NCBI RefSeq assembly: GCF_001591145.1
Contig: NZ_BCUF01000001.1
Span: forward strand, 124,001 to 188,000
Source: Vibrio harveyi NBRC 15634 = ATCC 14126 = KCTC 12724
Lineage (GTDB): Bacteria; Pseudomonadota; Gammaproteobacteria; Enterobacterales; Vibrionaceae
DNA: 64,000 nucleotides
Reading direction: 5' to 3'
The translations under genes were made by a program, and so were the position numbers. Each line of letters begins with the position of its first letter. Position 1 is the stretch's first letter. Below the pieces are notes generated by a model. It was given only the letters and a program-made list of their open reading frames with translations. It did not search any database and was not told the DNA's origin. This document shows, piece by piece, positions 28,785 to 38,597 of this stretch.

Positions 28785-30230
28785 ATGTTCTTTAAACGTA
28801 AAAATTTAAACCCTGACTTCGAGCATAAAGCGAATTTAGAGGACGACAAAACGAAAGCACTAGAAGGGGTTGAACCTTCTCAGGAGACTGCGAGTGTTGA
28901 TAAGAAGCTTGAAGCCCAGCAAGCTAAAGAACAAGCCATTGAAGAGGCAAAACGAGCCTTGGAACAAGAGCTAGCGGTTAAGCACTATTACCACAAACAA
29001 CTGTTAGAAACATTGGACTTGGGATTGCTCTCGAATTTAGGTCAGGAACAGGCGAAGAAAGATTTGCATGAAGCCATTCTTCAAATGATGAATGATGATC
29101 CTTCACAAGCGCTCAGCGCTGAAGGGCGAAAGCGAGTTATAAAACAAATTGAAGACGAAGTATTTGGCTTAGGCCCTTTGGAGCCTCTACTCAGTGATGA
29201 CACGGTTTCTGATATTTTGGTTAATGGAGCCAAGAATGTTTTTGTAGAGCGTAGGGGTAAACTTGAGAAGACCCCCTACACATTTCTTGATGATCGCCAT
29301 CTGCGGAACATCATTGATAGGATTGTGAGCCAAGTAGGGCGCCGAATCGATGAATCTTCCCCTATGGTTGATGCGCGCCTACTTGATGGCTCTCGCGTCA
29401 ATGCCATTATCCCTCCTTTGGCGCTTGATGGTCCCTCCGTGTCTATTCGACGCTTTGCCGTTGAACGACTCAAAATGTCGAACTTTTTAGACTTTGGCAC
29501 GCTCTCACCGCAAATGGCGACATTTGTTGAGGCAGCGGTAGAAGGCGAACTGAACATTCTTATTTCTGGTGGTACAGGTTCAGGTAAAACCACAACCTTA
29601 AACATCCTATCTGGTTACATCCCAAGAGATGAACGTATCATCACAATTGAAGATTCCGCCGAGCTTCAACTTCAACAACCTCATGTTATTCGTCTAGAAA
29701 CTCGACCTGCAAACCTAGAAGGAAAAGGCGAGATAGGGCAGCGTGAGCTAGTGAAAAACTCCCTGCGTATGCGCCCAGATAGAATTGTAGTTGGTGAGGT
29801 TCGTGGTAGTGAAGCCGTGGATATGTTAGCTGCAATGAATACAGGTCATGACGGCTCACTGACGACCATACATGCTAACTCACCAAGAGATGCATTAAGT
29901 CGAATTGAGAATATGTTCTCAATGGCTGGTTGGAATATCTCGACAAAGAATATCCGCTCGCAGATTGCCTCCGCGATTCACTTGGTCATTCAAATGGAAA
30001 GACAAGAAGATGGTCGACGTCGCATGGTGAGTGTGCAAGAGATCAACGGCATGGAAGGAGAAGTGATCACCATGTCAGAAATCTTTAAGTTTGAGCGTCA
30101 GGGGCTTGATAGTGAAGGTAATGTGCTTGGACACTTCGTTGCCACAGGAGTGGTTCCACAAGCACATGATGCTCTAGCAAAAAGAGGGTTTAACTTACCG
30201 TTTGAACTCTTTACCGATGAGCATAGCTAG
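28785..30230 (+). CDS. tadA: Tad secretion ATPase TadA/CpaF
   Basis: Hexameric VirB11-like ATPase that powers Flp pilus assembly at the cytoplasmic face. A charged, coiled-coil-like N-terminal stretch (residues 20-70) precedes the ATPase. Walker A is GGTGSGKTT (262-270). The Asp and His boxes appear as IEDSAELQL and HANSPRDAL, with [19 protein letters not shown] between. Length 481 residues. Confidence 0.95.
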   Translation: MFFKRKNLNPDFEHKANLEDDKTKALEGVEPSQETASVDKKLEAQQAKEQAIEEAKRALEQELAVKHYYHKQLLETLDLGLLSNLGQEQAKKDLHEAILQMMNDDPSQALSAEGRKRVIKQIEDEVFGLGPLEPLLSDDTVSDILVNGAKNVFVERRGKLEKTPYTFLDDRHLRNIIDRIVSQVGRRIDESSPMVDARLLDGSRVNAIIPPLALDGPSVSIRRFAVERLKMSNFLDFGTLSPQMATFVEAAVEGELNILISGGTGSGKTTTLNILSGYIPRDERIITIEDSAELQLQQPHVIRLETRPANLEGKGEIGQRELVKNSLRMRPDRIVVGEVRGSEAVDMLAAMNTGHDGSLTTIHANSPRDALSRIENMFSMAGWNISTKNIRSQIASAIHLVIQMERQEDGRRRMVSVQEINGMEGEVITMSEIFKFERQGLDSEGNVLGHFVATGVVPQAHDALAKRGFNLPFELFTDEHS

Positions 30231-30242
30231 AGGAGATCCATC

Positions 30243-31205
30243 ATGGATGAAGTTACGATTTCACTCATCTTGCTCTTTGCTGCGGTATTACTGATTTCTC
30301 AAGCATTACTGCTTCCTGTTGTAGGTAAGAAAAGTAAGCACCGAGAGCTGTCTAACCGGCTCAAGCAGAACCGAAATGTAGATGAACAAAGTTTATCTTT
30401 ACTTAAAGAACACTACCGAAAAGAGCTCTCCCCAACGGATCAATTCTTAGTTCGTTTTTCCTTCTTCGCCGATATAAGAAGAGTCATTGAACTAGCAGGT
30501 TTGAAGGTTGGCGTCGCAAGTTTTTTGATGACCGTTGTATTAGTGGGCTTCGCCTTTTCCCTTGTTGGCATCATGCTCAAACAGGAATGGTATATCTGCG
30601 TTGCGCTTTTCTTCCTATCTATGTCTGGTGCTTACTTTTACGTACAAAGAAGAGTTGAAAAGCGATTAGCCCTTTTTGAAGAGCAGTTACCGGAAGCTTT
30701 GGATATTATTCGCCGTTCGTTACAAGGTGGACAGCCTCTCGTTAAAGCATTTCGAGAAGTTGGAGAAGAGATGTCACCACCTATCAGTATCGAATTTCAA
30801 AACACGTACAACTTGCTTAATTTTGGTTATGACCTGCGTTTAGCGATTTTACAGATGGCGGAACGAGTGCCAACGATCTCCATGCTGGCTTTTTCTAGTG
30901 CCGTGTTATTGCAAAAAGAGACTGGGGGGAATCTAACAGAGAACCTGCAAAATGTATCTCAAGTGCTACGAGCAAGATTTAAGCTAGAACGAAAAATAAA
31001 AACCTTGTCTGCAGAGAGTCGTTTATCCGCATGGATACTCACCTTATCTCCCTTTATCTTGTTCTTAGGCCTGAAGATTTTTAACCCAGAATATATCGAA
31101 CCTTTGTATGCCGATCCTCGGGGTTTAAACATGATCAGCATCGGCGTGATCCTACTTGCAATTGGTGCGGTTTGGATAAAGAAAATTGTCAGTATCGAGA
31201 TATAA
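30243..31205 (+). CDS. tadB: Tad inner-membrane protein TadB
   Basis: A 320-residue polytopic protein with a GspF/T2SSF core (residues about 145-270: EQLPEALDIIRRSLQGGQPL, ETGGNLTENLQNVS). It has an N-terminal membrane segment, two central ones and one or two at the C-terminus. It forms the platform with TadC, onto which TadA acts. It follows tadA by 12 bases with the ribosome site AGAGGAGAT. Confidence 0.92.
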   Translation: MDEVTISLILLFAAVLLISQALLLPVVGKKSKHRELSNRLKQNRNVDEQSLSLLKEHYRKELSPTDQFLVRFSFFADIRRVIELAGLKVGVASFLMTVVLVGFAFSLVGIMLKQEWYICVALFFLSMSGAYFYVQRRVEKRLALFEEQLPEALDIIRRSLQGGQPLVKAFREVGEEMSPPISIEFQNTYNLLNFGYDLRLAILQMAERVPTISMLAFSSAVLLQKETGGNLTENLQNVSQVLRARFKLERKIKTLSAESRLSAWILTLSPFILFLGLKIFNPEYIEPLYADPRGLNMISIGVILLAIGAVWIKKIVSIEI

Positions 31206-31208
31206 ATT

Positions 31209-32183
31209 ATGGAATATTTGAACCTAACATATTGGCAAAATATGATATTGAACTTCGATACTAATGCTCAATATCTGTTTTATGGGCTTGTTCTGTTAAC
31301 CACAATGGCGTTTACGTTCACTGTAGGTTTTATTGTTTTTGGTCTTCGTTCTCCGTTAGATAAGCGTGTTCGAGATATTAATACTTCAGGCAATACTGGC
31401 AAAGACACAACAGCGGCTAAGTTTGCTCACACGTTAGATTCACTCAGCCCTTACATTGCTCAGGGTAGTGAAAAGGAGAAAGAAACCTACATACAGAAAC
31501 TGATGCATGCTGGATTTCATAATAAGAGCGCTTTGTCAGTGTTTTACGCACTGAAAGGGCTTTCTGCTTTGCTTGGTTTGATCATTGCGTTTGGCATTTA
31601 CTATTTAGATATTGGTGGTTCGTTTCAGAACTTGTTCATTATTACCGCTGTGTTTATTGGCGTTTTCTTACCGAACATATTGTTAGAGCATATGAAAAAG
31701 GAGCGTCAGAGAAAAATACGCAATGGTGTACCAGATGCTTTAGACCTGTTGGTTGTATGTACAGAATCAGGTTTGGGTTTTAACGCAGCATTAAACAGGG
31801 TAACAAGGGAGTTGTACGTTTCTCATCCGGAATTTGCAGATGAGCTCGATACCGTGTGTACCAAAATACAAGCAGGGGTCACGATGCCAGATGCCCTCGC
31901 TCAGTTAGTTTCTAGAACTGGGCTGGTGGAGCTGTCTGGTTTGGTCTCTGTGTTAACCCACGCGGCTAAAATCGGTGGTAGTTTGGGGGAGACCTTACGT
32001 TCCTATACCGACGATTTTAGAGATAAACGACAACAAGCAGCAGAAGAAATTGCCGCTAAGATTCCTACAAAAATGCTGTTCCCAATGTTGCTGTTTATTT
32101 GGCCATGTTTTTTCATTGTTGCACTAGGACCAGGCATCTTGATTGTCCTTGATGCACTGTCTGCACCAGGAGCAAGTCTATGA
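31209..32183 (+). CDS. tadC: Tad inner-membrane protein TadC
   Basis: A 324-residue partner of TadB with the same T2SSF core (GVPDALDLLVVCTESGLGFN; later KIGGSLGETLRSYTDDFRDK). Membrane segments are at residues 22-45, 110-160 and near the C-terminus. It starts three bases after the tadB stop and overlaps tadD by four bases (ATGA), so the three are co-translated. Confidence 0.92.
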   Translation: MEYLNLTYWQNMILNFDTNAQYLFYGLVLLTTMAFTFTVGFIVFGLRSPLDKRVRDINTSGNTGKDTTAAKFAHTLDSLSPYIAQGSEKEKETYIQKLMHAGFHNKSALSVFYALKGLSALLGLIIAFGIYYLDIGGSFQNLFIITAVFIGVFLPNILLEHMKKERQRKIRNGVPDALDLLVVCTESGLGFNAALNRVTRELYVSHPEFADELDTVCTKIQAGVTMPDALAQLVSRTGLVELSGLVSVLTHAAKIGGSLGETLRSYTDDFRDKRQQAAEEIAAKIPTKMLFPMLLFIWPCFFIVALGPGILIVLDALSAPGASL

Positions 32184-33193
32184 ATAACCTAAAACTTACG
32201 ACCCTAACTCTGTGCATATCGTTAGCGACCGTCGGATGTACGAGCTCACCAGAGCCAAACGATGATTTCAATGCTGCGCTGTATTCGGGCAAGCCAATAG
32301 ATAGCTTGTCCAGTGATGCGCCGCCATCAACCGAGAAAGAGGCTATTATGCGAGGTGATGTTGCACTACGAGAGCAGAATTTAGACCTTGCACTGTACGA
32401 ATACATTCGGTCGTTGAGTTATCCAGAAAAGCAGTACCATGACAAAACACTCATGACGATAGGGCAAATACACGTAGCGCGTCAAAATGATCAACTGGCA
32501 GAAAAGGCGTTTCTCGCGTCAATTGAAAACAATCCTGAAAATGCAGCTGCCATGGCAGAGTTGGGGCTGCTGTATTCGAAGCAAGGAAGAATGAACGATG
32601 CGAAGAAGTATTTTGTCCAAGCGATAAATCAAGACCAAAAACGATTGAACTCTAGCACCACTGTGAGTGATTCCAATAGCATTGAGACGATACGGTCGCT
32701 TGCCATTGATAGTAGCTCGCCTGCTGTTGCTTATATGGGGCTAGGGGTCTTTTCTGATGTCAAAAGAAAGCACGATATTGCGCAAGAGTTTTTCAAGAAA
32801 TGTTTAGAAGCTAATCCAACCTCAATTAAAGGGTTAGTTAATATGGGCTATTCACGTTACATGAGTGGTGATTATGCAAGTGCAAAACGTGTGACCGCTA
32901 CGGCTCTTCAATATGACCCAGACAATGAGCGAGCAATTAATAATCTGGCATTGATTTATCTTGCAAGGGGAGAAAGCCAGCGTGCATTGAGCCTTTTCAA
33001 GCGTCAAATGTCAGATGCTGAAGCACTCAATAATGTCGGTTATTTCTTAATGCTTCAAGGTAAACCTGATGAAGCCATTCCGTACCTTCAGCAAGCGATT
33101 GACAAGAAACCATCCTATTACAAAGTAGCGAACGAAAACCTTGCTCGAGCATTAACTGAAGTGAGAAAGAAAGATAAACCAGCGGCGTGGTAA
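32180..33193 (+). CDS. tadD: TPR lipoprotein TadD
   Basis: A 337-residue lipoprotein needed for secretin function in other Tad systems. The signal sequence ends in a lipobox-like TVGC (Cys20), and several tetratricopeptide repeats follow from about residue 60 to 325 (AAAMAELGLLYSKQGRMNDA, NERAINNLALIYLARGESQR, NNVGYFLMLQGKPDEAIPYL). It is the last gene of the plus-strand tad operon and is followed by a strong terminator. Confidence 0.9.
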   Translation: MNNLKLTTLTLCISLATVGCTSSPEPNDDFNAALYSGKPIDSLSSDAPPSTEKEAIMRGDVALREQNLDLALYEYIRSLSYPEKQYHDKTLMTIGQIHVARQNDQLAEKAFLASIENNPENAAAMAELGLLYSKQGRMNDAKKYFVQAINQDQKRLNSSTTVSDSNSIETIRSLAIDSSSPAVAYMGLGVFSDVKRKHDIAQEFFKKCLEANPTSIKGLVNMGYSRYMSGDYASAKRVTATALQYDPDNERAINNLALIYLARGESQRALSLFKRQMSDAEALNNVGYFLMLQGKPDEAIPYLQQAIDKKPSYYKVANENLARALTEVRKKDKPAAW

Positions 33194-33234
33194 GTTGCTA
33201 TTTTTGATTTATCCTACTTTTGGATTATGAACAT

Positions 33235-33267
33235 AAAAAACAACTCAATGGTGAGTTGTTTTTTTAT
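33235..33267. terminator. Bidirectional terminator between tadD and tadG
   Basis: ACAACTCA and TGAGTTGT form the stem, with A and T tracts of six or more bases on the two sides. It can end both the plus-strand operon and the convergent tadEFG operon. Confidence 0.9.
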
Positions 33268-33353
33268 GCTTCCTAGAAGCTAGAAGCTATTTGTGCAAAG
33301 TCAGTTAGAACGGCAGTTACCTATACATTCATCCGCGCTCGGGTTGTAAGACT

Positions 33354-34742
33354 CTACAGTGTTAGGCGAATAATGACATCCAGCATCTGGTCGAAGCAAG
33401 GACCTAATGCTTCCTCATCAACCGCGTGACAGTACACACCTTGCAGTTGTGTTGGCTTAAAGTCGCTAGAAAGGCTTGGGCGGCTGAGCATACTCGGATC
33501 ATTTGCCATACGTAACAATAGGTCTTCCCCTTTCTCCATATCGGGACCAGAAAAACTGGTGAGAGACGAACCTAGACCTAGGGTAAACACGTAGATGTCT
33601 TCCTGTCTGGCTTTTTCCGCCATATCTTCGACTAAGTTGCGGGAAATACGATTGACCCGCTGATAAAGTTGAGCCGCAGTATGAGAATTTGGATTGTACT
33701 GAGCGACAGGACGTACAGGGTGAGTTGGGTTAAGTACTCTGAACTCCGAGGCATTAACGCTATGGGTATTATAGTAGTCGGGGAAGCGTCTTAATTTATC
33801 GTCAATATTCGAGCCATGATAATCACCGTTAGATGCCGTCGTATTCACTCGGTTATGTCGCCAAAGTCCTCTAGGGGTCCCGTTTGACGTACTATCCCCC
33901 GAGCGAATAGAGCCTCTATGCCAGCCCGTTTCACCCACAAACCGGAAACGGCTTGAGAACGTGTTTGGTGCCCCATCAGTAAAGAACACTATCACCTTTA
34001 AGTTGGCAGGGTTGGAAACATTGCGTATCCCATCAAGAGCGCGATACAGACCTTCAGAGGCATTCGTATATTGTGGTGAAAAAAAAGAGCCAAACGTAAA
34101 GTTATCTATTGCATCGATTAGCGATTGTCGCGAATGCCCTCTCGAGCTTCTGAAATTAACGGGTGTCTCTGCTCCATATGCGTATTTCACAATAGAGACT
34201 CGGTCGAAGTTCTCATTGAAGTTTTTCACGAACGATTTAGACCGATCAATCACATCTTGAGTTACATCGCCTATCGAACCAGAACGTAGTGAGGTTGTGT
34301 TGTCTACAACCAAGACTAAATCAACCGGTCTGCGAATGGTTTGAGCCTCAGCACTCACGTCCCAATTGCTATAACCAAACACACTCAAGAATGGATTCAC
34401 TAGGCTAGCCGACGCGTTCAGATTGATAGAAACATTGCCAAATGCATCTGTGGAAAAATTAATCTGACCTAATGATGGATTGCTGTCGAGGTAGTTGGTT
34501 GGAATGTTGGCAGAGAAATATTTGTTTGCCGCTGCTCTCGCGGCAGATTCCCCATTTGCCACCGCTCGAGCTGCAGCAATACCGGCCGCATCTAAAGCGG
34601 CGAAGAGTTTGGCTTTTACTAAATAGGCTCGACCAGAATCTAGTGCTAGACCGGTAATCATTAAAAAGAAAGGAAGGGCGATGACGGTTAGCCAAATTAC
34701 TAGCCCTTTAGACTTGCGGTGGTTTTTTGTGACATTCATCAT
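33354..34742 (-). CDS. tadG: TadG-like protein with von Willebrand A domain
   Basis: A 462-residue protein with one N-terminal membrane segment (about 14-34) and the TadG-type region LDSGRAYLVKAKLFAALDAA. A vWA domain follows from residue 140. Its metal site begins DNTTS (147-151), a variant of DxSxS with Thr in the second position, and it later has FFTDGAPN. In Tad systems TadG anchors or assists the pilus at the envelope. I start at ATG 34742, with GAGGTAG upstream and a 10-base gap from tadF, rather than at the earlier ATG inside tadF. Confidence 0.88.
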   Translation of the reverse strand: MMNVTKNHRKSKGLVIWLTVIALPFFLMITGLALDSGRAYLVKAKLFAALDAAGIAAARAVANGESAARAAANKYFSANIPTNYLDSNPSLGQINFSTDAFGNVSINLNASASLVNPFLSVFGYSNWDVSAEAQTIRRPVDLVLVVDNTTSLRSGSIGDVTQDVIDRSKSFVKNFNENFDRVSIVKYAYGAETPVNFRSSRGHSRQSLIDAIDNFTFGSFFSPQYTNASEGLYRALDGIRNVSNPANLKVIVFFTDGAPNTFSSRFRFVGETGWHRGSIRSGDSTSNGTPRGLWRHNRVNTTASNGDYHGSNIDDKLRRFPDYYNTHSVNASEFRVLNPTHPVRPVAQYNPNSHTAAQLYQRVNRISRNLVEDMAEKARQEDIYVFTLGLGSSLTSFSGPDMEKGEDLLLRMANDPSMLSRPSLSSDFKPTQLQGVYCHAVDEEALGPCFDQMLDVIIRLTL

Positions 34743-34752
34743 AGCGACTACC

Positions 34753-35298
34753 TCACAAATAAGTGACTTCACCTATGGTGAAGCTGCTGTCAAAAACAAA
34801 TGTAGAAACGGGGTCGTAGTCGTAAAAAACTTCAACGACATAAACAATCTCACTATCGTCTAGTGCTATCGGAAAATTTGATAATGCTGGTTTTGGACTT
34901 CCAAGGTTGCACTCACCGTTACTCTGCCATGAGCCGCAACTTGACCATACTTGGCTGGCGATTGTAAGACCAGATTGATTCCAACGAATTTGTCGTGAGA
35001 GGTAGGGAGATTGGTTTTGTCTCCCAACAACAAGGCTGATGTAGATTGCTCCTTTAGTGGAGAGATCTATCGGTGAGGACGTTGAGGCAACAACATCCAT
35101 TACCTCTTGTGGGGTTTCCGTACTGCTACGGGAGATCAGACTTGCTCCTTCTCGGCTTACATTAACCACAATACTGTTGGCTTGAAGTAGCTGAGTTAAC
35201 TCAAATATACCCATCGCAACAATGAGCATCAAAGGTGCAATGATGACCATTTCTATCGATGCGAATCCTTTGGCTTGTATTCGTCGTGCTTTGAACAT
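34753..35298 (-). CDS. tadF: TadF-type pseudopilin
   Basis: A pseudopilin-like protein processed by the prepilin peptidase. Its leader ends in QAKG, followed by FASIEMVIIAPLMLIVAMG with Glu at +5 and a hydrophobic helix. The mature part is about 165 residues with a Cys pair (SSCGSWQSNGEC). I prefer the ATG at 35298 because AAGGATAAGAAC precedes it. The ATG at 35316 gives six more residues and is also possible. Confidence 0.85.
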   Translation of the reverse strand: MFKARRIQAKGFASIEMVIIAPLMLIVAMGIFELTQLLQANSIVVNVSREGASLISRSSTETPQEVMDVVASTSSPIDLSTKGAIYISLVVGRQNQSPYLSRQIRWNQSGLTIASQVWSSCGSWQSNGECNLGSPKPALSNFPIALDDSEIVYVVEVFYDYDPVSTFVFDSSFTIGEVTYL

Positions 35299-35347
35299 GT
35301 TCTTATCCTTGTTCATTCTAGAACTGCTGTTTAGCAGAAAAGGCGTG

Positions 35348-35803
35348 CTAGAATGCCTCGTTTTTCATTGCTGAACTTACGGTAAACTTGTAATGACCAT
35401 TTTGGACAAATGGTCGAATGAAAGGGCTGAAGCTTGGCCACTCACAATCCAGATGAATGGAAATGAGCTGTCTTGGTTGTCCAAATCCAGCAACACTGTT
35501 TCCATCGATGTCTTCGACGCGAATGTTGCTGGTGTTGGTGACTCGGGATAAAAGACCGTCGGATGCATTATCAATTTTTGCAATAACGGCTGCGCTACGG
35601 TCGCTACTATTATTCGGATCTAAGTCAGTCCGCCCAGTGATCGCATACCGAGCACCTTCTCTAACTGCATGTTGCATTGTCAATTTGACGTAACCAAACA
35701 CTCCGAAATCGACAATAGTGAAGAAAATGATCATGTAAAAGAAGGCTACTATCGTGAATTCAATTAAAGCGGTGCCGATCTGGCGTATCTTTCTTACCAC
35801 CAT
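35348..35803 (-). CDS. tadE: TadE-type pseudopilin
   Basis: A 151-residue TadE-like pseudopilin: basic leader MVVRKIRQIG, then TALIEFTIVAFFYMIIFF with Glu at +5 and the family pattern VDFGVFGYVKLTMQHAVREG. I start at ATG 35803, preceded by AAGGGG. The open frame extends 26 codons further without support. It is the first gene of a minus-strand tadE-tadF-tadG operon. Confidence 0.87.
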   Translation of the reverse strand: MVVRKIRQIGTALIEFTIVAFFYMIIFFTIVDFGVFGYVKLTMQHAVREGARYAITGRTDLDPNNSSDRSAAVIAKIDNASDGLLSRVTNTSNIRVEDIDGNSVAGFGQPRQLISIHLDCEWPSFSPFIRPFVQNGHYKFTVSSAMKNEAF

Positions 35804-36044
35804 AACTGTGCCCCTTACCCTTAACTTTCCGGTATTACAGCGCCAGATGTAAAATTTTGGCGAAAGGTGAATCAAAATCACCTAAAATCAAATAGATAGT
35901 TCTAACGCGATAATAATATTTGTCCCATACTTAGGTATAGCAGTAGATTAATGACTTTTCGAATTTGAATAAGTAGTTTAATCAATGGTTTATTTATTAA
36001 TGGTCTCAGTATCAAAAGTGAGAATTGTTGTATTTTTACATGGG

Positions 36045-37136
36045 TTATTTAGTAATTTTTAAATATCTTCCGACTAATTTCCAAAGTAATATGGTTATGA
36101 TAATACTTACATAACCATCGATAGCATAATGCCATGCAAGGTGTATAGACCCGATTTGAATAATAGCAGTGAATATCCAAGCAAATAGTCCGACTGTTTT
36201 TTTTACCTGATATAGTGCTAGGGCGGAAACCGTTGCAATAGAGACATGCATACTTGGCATTGCAGATATTCCAGAACCTACACCACTTTCATTGTTTACA
36301 TAATCATTCCAAAGCGAATCTTGAGTTCCTAGAGCCCACAGGGGCATGTCGATGTATTTCAATATATAATCATTTTGAGAGTGTAACCTATCCATCAATA
36401 AACCATATCGTGCATCATCTAGTAATGCTTCATAGAAGCATGGACCAGCAGAGGAAAGTAAGGTCGCTAATAAAGCGCCAAATATCATCCAGCAAGACAA
36501 AAAAGAAAGAATGAACTGGAGCCTAATCTTAGGGTTTGACTGAGAACAGATAAAATAAATAAGAACACCAAGAAAGTAGAAAAACCAAAGGTTATAAAAA
36601 ATATTAATAATTAGACTCATCCACGGACTACTAAATATAGTATGCGTTATGATCCAAGGGTCTATGCCAAAATGTAATAAACGATCTATATCTGCAAAGA
36701 GTTCATCATATTTGAAAGCATGCAGAAAAGGGATAATAGACTTCAAATAAGTGAAAGAAGAGAAAGTTACATGAACAGCAATGATCAAGAAAAGTATATA
36801 TAATGGTCTATTTATTGGTGTTAACGAACTTTTAGCTTTGTAAAAAAATGCCTTTAACGGGTGAGGCTCTAGCTTGAATAAAAGATAGAAGTAATAATAT
36901 ATTCCCCATGCATTTAAAAAAACAAACATGGAAATACCCAATATTCCCAAATAGGTAAAAAAAGAAAATGTTATTCCACCTGGAGAAAAAAAAGAAATAA
37001 TATAGGTAATGACTGAGGAGATAATAATAAAGTAATAGATGAGCTTGTCATCTTTAAGATCAGATTGAATCTCTTTCAAGAAACGATGTAATTTTGTAGA
37101 TAAATTAACCTCAGACTTTACACACTCATTTTCCAT
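36045..37136 (-). CDS. PAP2-superfamily membrane protein
   Basis: A 363-residue polytopic membrane protein with about seven hydrophobic segments. It carries the lipid-phosphatase motifs: SAGP (229-232), AMPSMHVS (292-299) and HLAWHYAIDG (332-341), so the catalytic histidines and aspartate are present. The spacing recalls the inositolphosphotransferase-like (Aur1-type) PAP2 branch. A substrate such as a lipid phosphate or phospholipid head group is likely but unknown. The gene and its flanks are clearly richer in A and T than the neighbours, with many AAA and ATA codons, which suggests recent transfer. It lies alone between the tadEFG operon and chrA. Confidence 0.82.
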   Translation of the reverse strand: MENECVKSEVNLSTKLHRFLKEIQSDLKDDKLIYYFIIISSVITYIISFFSPGGITFSFFTYLGILGISMFVFLNAWGIYYYFYLLFKLEPHPLKAFFYKAKSSLTPINRPLYILFLIIAVHVTFSSFTYLKSIIPFLHAFKYDELFADIDRLLHFGIDPWIITHTIFSSPWMSLIINIFYNLWFFYFLGVLIYFICSQSNPKIRLQFILSFLSCWMIFGALLATLLSSAGPCFYEALLDDARYGLLMDRLHSQNDYILKYIDMPLWALGTQDSLWNDYVNNESGVGSGISAMPSMHVSIATVSALALYQVKKTVGLFAWIFTAIIQIGSIHLAWHYAIDGYVSIIITILLWKLVGRYLKITK

Positions 37137-37309
37137 ATATTATTAACCTAGTATGAAAACGTTGCTATTGAGTATAGTCGTAGTTAGAGGTGGTAATTTG
37201 ATTAATGAAGATTAAAGTTTGATGAGGAAAATTTAAATAGTAATGAAAATGGAAGTTTTTAAATAAAATTAATAGGTTATGTTAATGCGGTAATGCCAGA
37301 GTAGGGATG

Positions 37310-37333
37310 AAAAAGCACTGCGCATGCAGTGCT
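37310..37333 (-). terminator. Terminator of chrA
   Basis: AGCACTGC and GCAGTGCT form perfect arms around four bases, followed on the minus strand by a short T run. Confidence 0.7.
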
Positions 37334-37345
37334 CTGTGCCACTCT

Positions 37346-38485
37346 CTACATCATGCCGGTCACAATGCCTGCTGCGACAAAGAATACGATCATCCAAAGT
37401 ACAGATAGATTGAGCTTTTTATGGAGGTAGAAACCGGCAATGACTAATGCGATATCAATCGGAGCAATCACAGCGCTAGTGAATACTGGTTGGTAAAGTG
37501 CCGCTAAGAGTAAACCAACTACTGAGGCATTCACGCCATTAATTGCGCCAGATACCGCAGGTTTGCCAGCTAGAGCTTGCCAGTTTTTCAGCACGCCAAG
37601 TAACAGCAAAAAGCCCGGAAGAAAGACACCCAGTGTTGCAACTAGCGCCCCTAGAATTGGTGTATCCGATAGCTCATAGCCAATGTAAGTTGCGAAGGTA
37701 AACATCGGTCCAGGTACAGCTTGCGCTGCTGCGTAGCCCGTTAGGAAGGCATCTTGGCTGAGCTGATCGCCAACAATATTTTGCAGCAATGGAAGAACCA
37801 CGTGACCACCACCAAACACTAAACTGCCGGCTTGGAAGAAGTCGCTAAATAACCCCAGCATCGGTAGAGCGTGAGCCACCAAAGGCAAGCCAACAAGAAG
37901 TACGGCAAACAGAGCGAGTGGAGCGATAGTTGGTTTGAACGGCTCTGCTGGTGTGGTCGATTCTTTCTTTAGGTATTGAGTACCAATCAAACCTGCCACT
38001 ACTAAGACCAACATTTGTGTCATGATGCTAGGTGCAACTAATAGCGCTATTGCGGTTGCTACACACAATCCCGCTGTTAGTTTGCTTTGGCAGAAATTTT
38101 TGTACATTCCCCATGTCGCATCGGCGACCACCACAACAGCCAGTAACTTCAAGCCGTGTACGATGTTTTGGAACAGTGCCGTATCCGTGATTTGGCTGCT
38201 CACCATTGCAAGTGCCAACATGATGATCACCGAAGGCAGCGTGAATCCAAGAAACGCCATACAAGCGCCGCCCAGACCTCCGCGTTTGTAACCTAATGCA
38301 AAGCCAACTTGGCTTGACCCCGGTCCCGGTAAAAATTGGCTCAACGCCACGATTTGTGCGTATTCGCTATCATCAATCCACTTGAGCTTTTCTACGAACG
38401 TTTGGCGGAAGTAACCGATGTGTGCAGCAGGACCACCGAAACTGATCCAACCGAGCCAAAAAAAGGTTTTAAAAATGGTAAACAT
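37346..38485 (-). CDS. chrA: Chromate transporter ChrA
   Basis: Inner-membrane protein of the CHR family, 379 residues in two homologous halves. The first half has FFWLGWISFGGPAAHIGYFR and SQFLPGPGSSQVGFALGYKR. The second has SLVFGGGHVVLPLL and AAQAVPGPMFTFATYIGY. These are the paired FGG and PGP motifs of the long-chain CHR type. The function proven in relatives is chromate efflux; sulfate-related roles are possible. It is divergent from a LysR gene that probably controls it. Confidence 0.92.
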   Translation of the reverse strand: MFTIFKTFFWLGWISFGGPAAHIGYFRQTFVEKLKWIDDSEYAQIVALSQFLPGPGSSQVGFALGYKRGGLGGACMAFLGFTLPSVIIMLALAMVSSQITDTALFQNIVHGLKLLAVVVVADATWGMYKNFCQSKLTAGLCVATAIALLVAPSIMTQMLVLVVAGLIGTQYLKKESTTPAEPFKPTIAPLALFAVLLVGLPLVAHALPMLGLFSDFFQAGSLVFGGGHVVLPLLQNIVGDQLSQDAFLTGYAAAQAVPGPMFTFATYIGYELSDTPILGALVATLGVFLPGFLLLLGVLKNWQALAGKPAVSGAINGVNASVVGLLLAALYQPVFTSAVIAPIDIALVIAGFYLHKKLNLSVLWMIVFFVAAGIVTGMM

Positions 38486-38562
38486 ATTGAGCCTGTTAAA
38501 TCTCCAATAACACTCCAGTTACTGTATGAAATGTACTAAGATGACTCAAATTAATAGTTTTA

Positions 38563-38582
38563 ATTTCATCTATGAATGAAAT
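38563..38582. promoter_or_regulatory. LysR-type box between chrA and its regulator
   Basis: ATTTCAT and ATGAAAT are perfect seven-base arms separated by six bases, ending 15 bases before the LysR start codon. The form (T-N11-A with dyad) and place fit autoregulation by the adjacent regulator. Confidence 0.5.
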
Positions 38583-38597
38583 GGGATTGGGTGCTTT

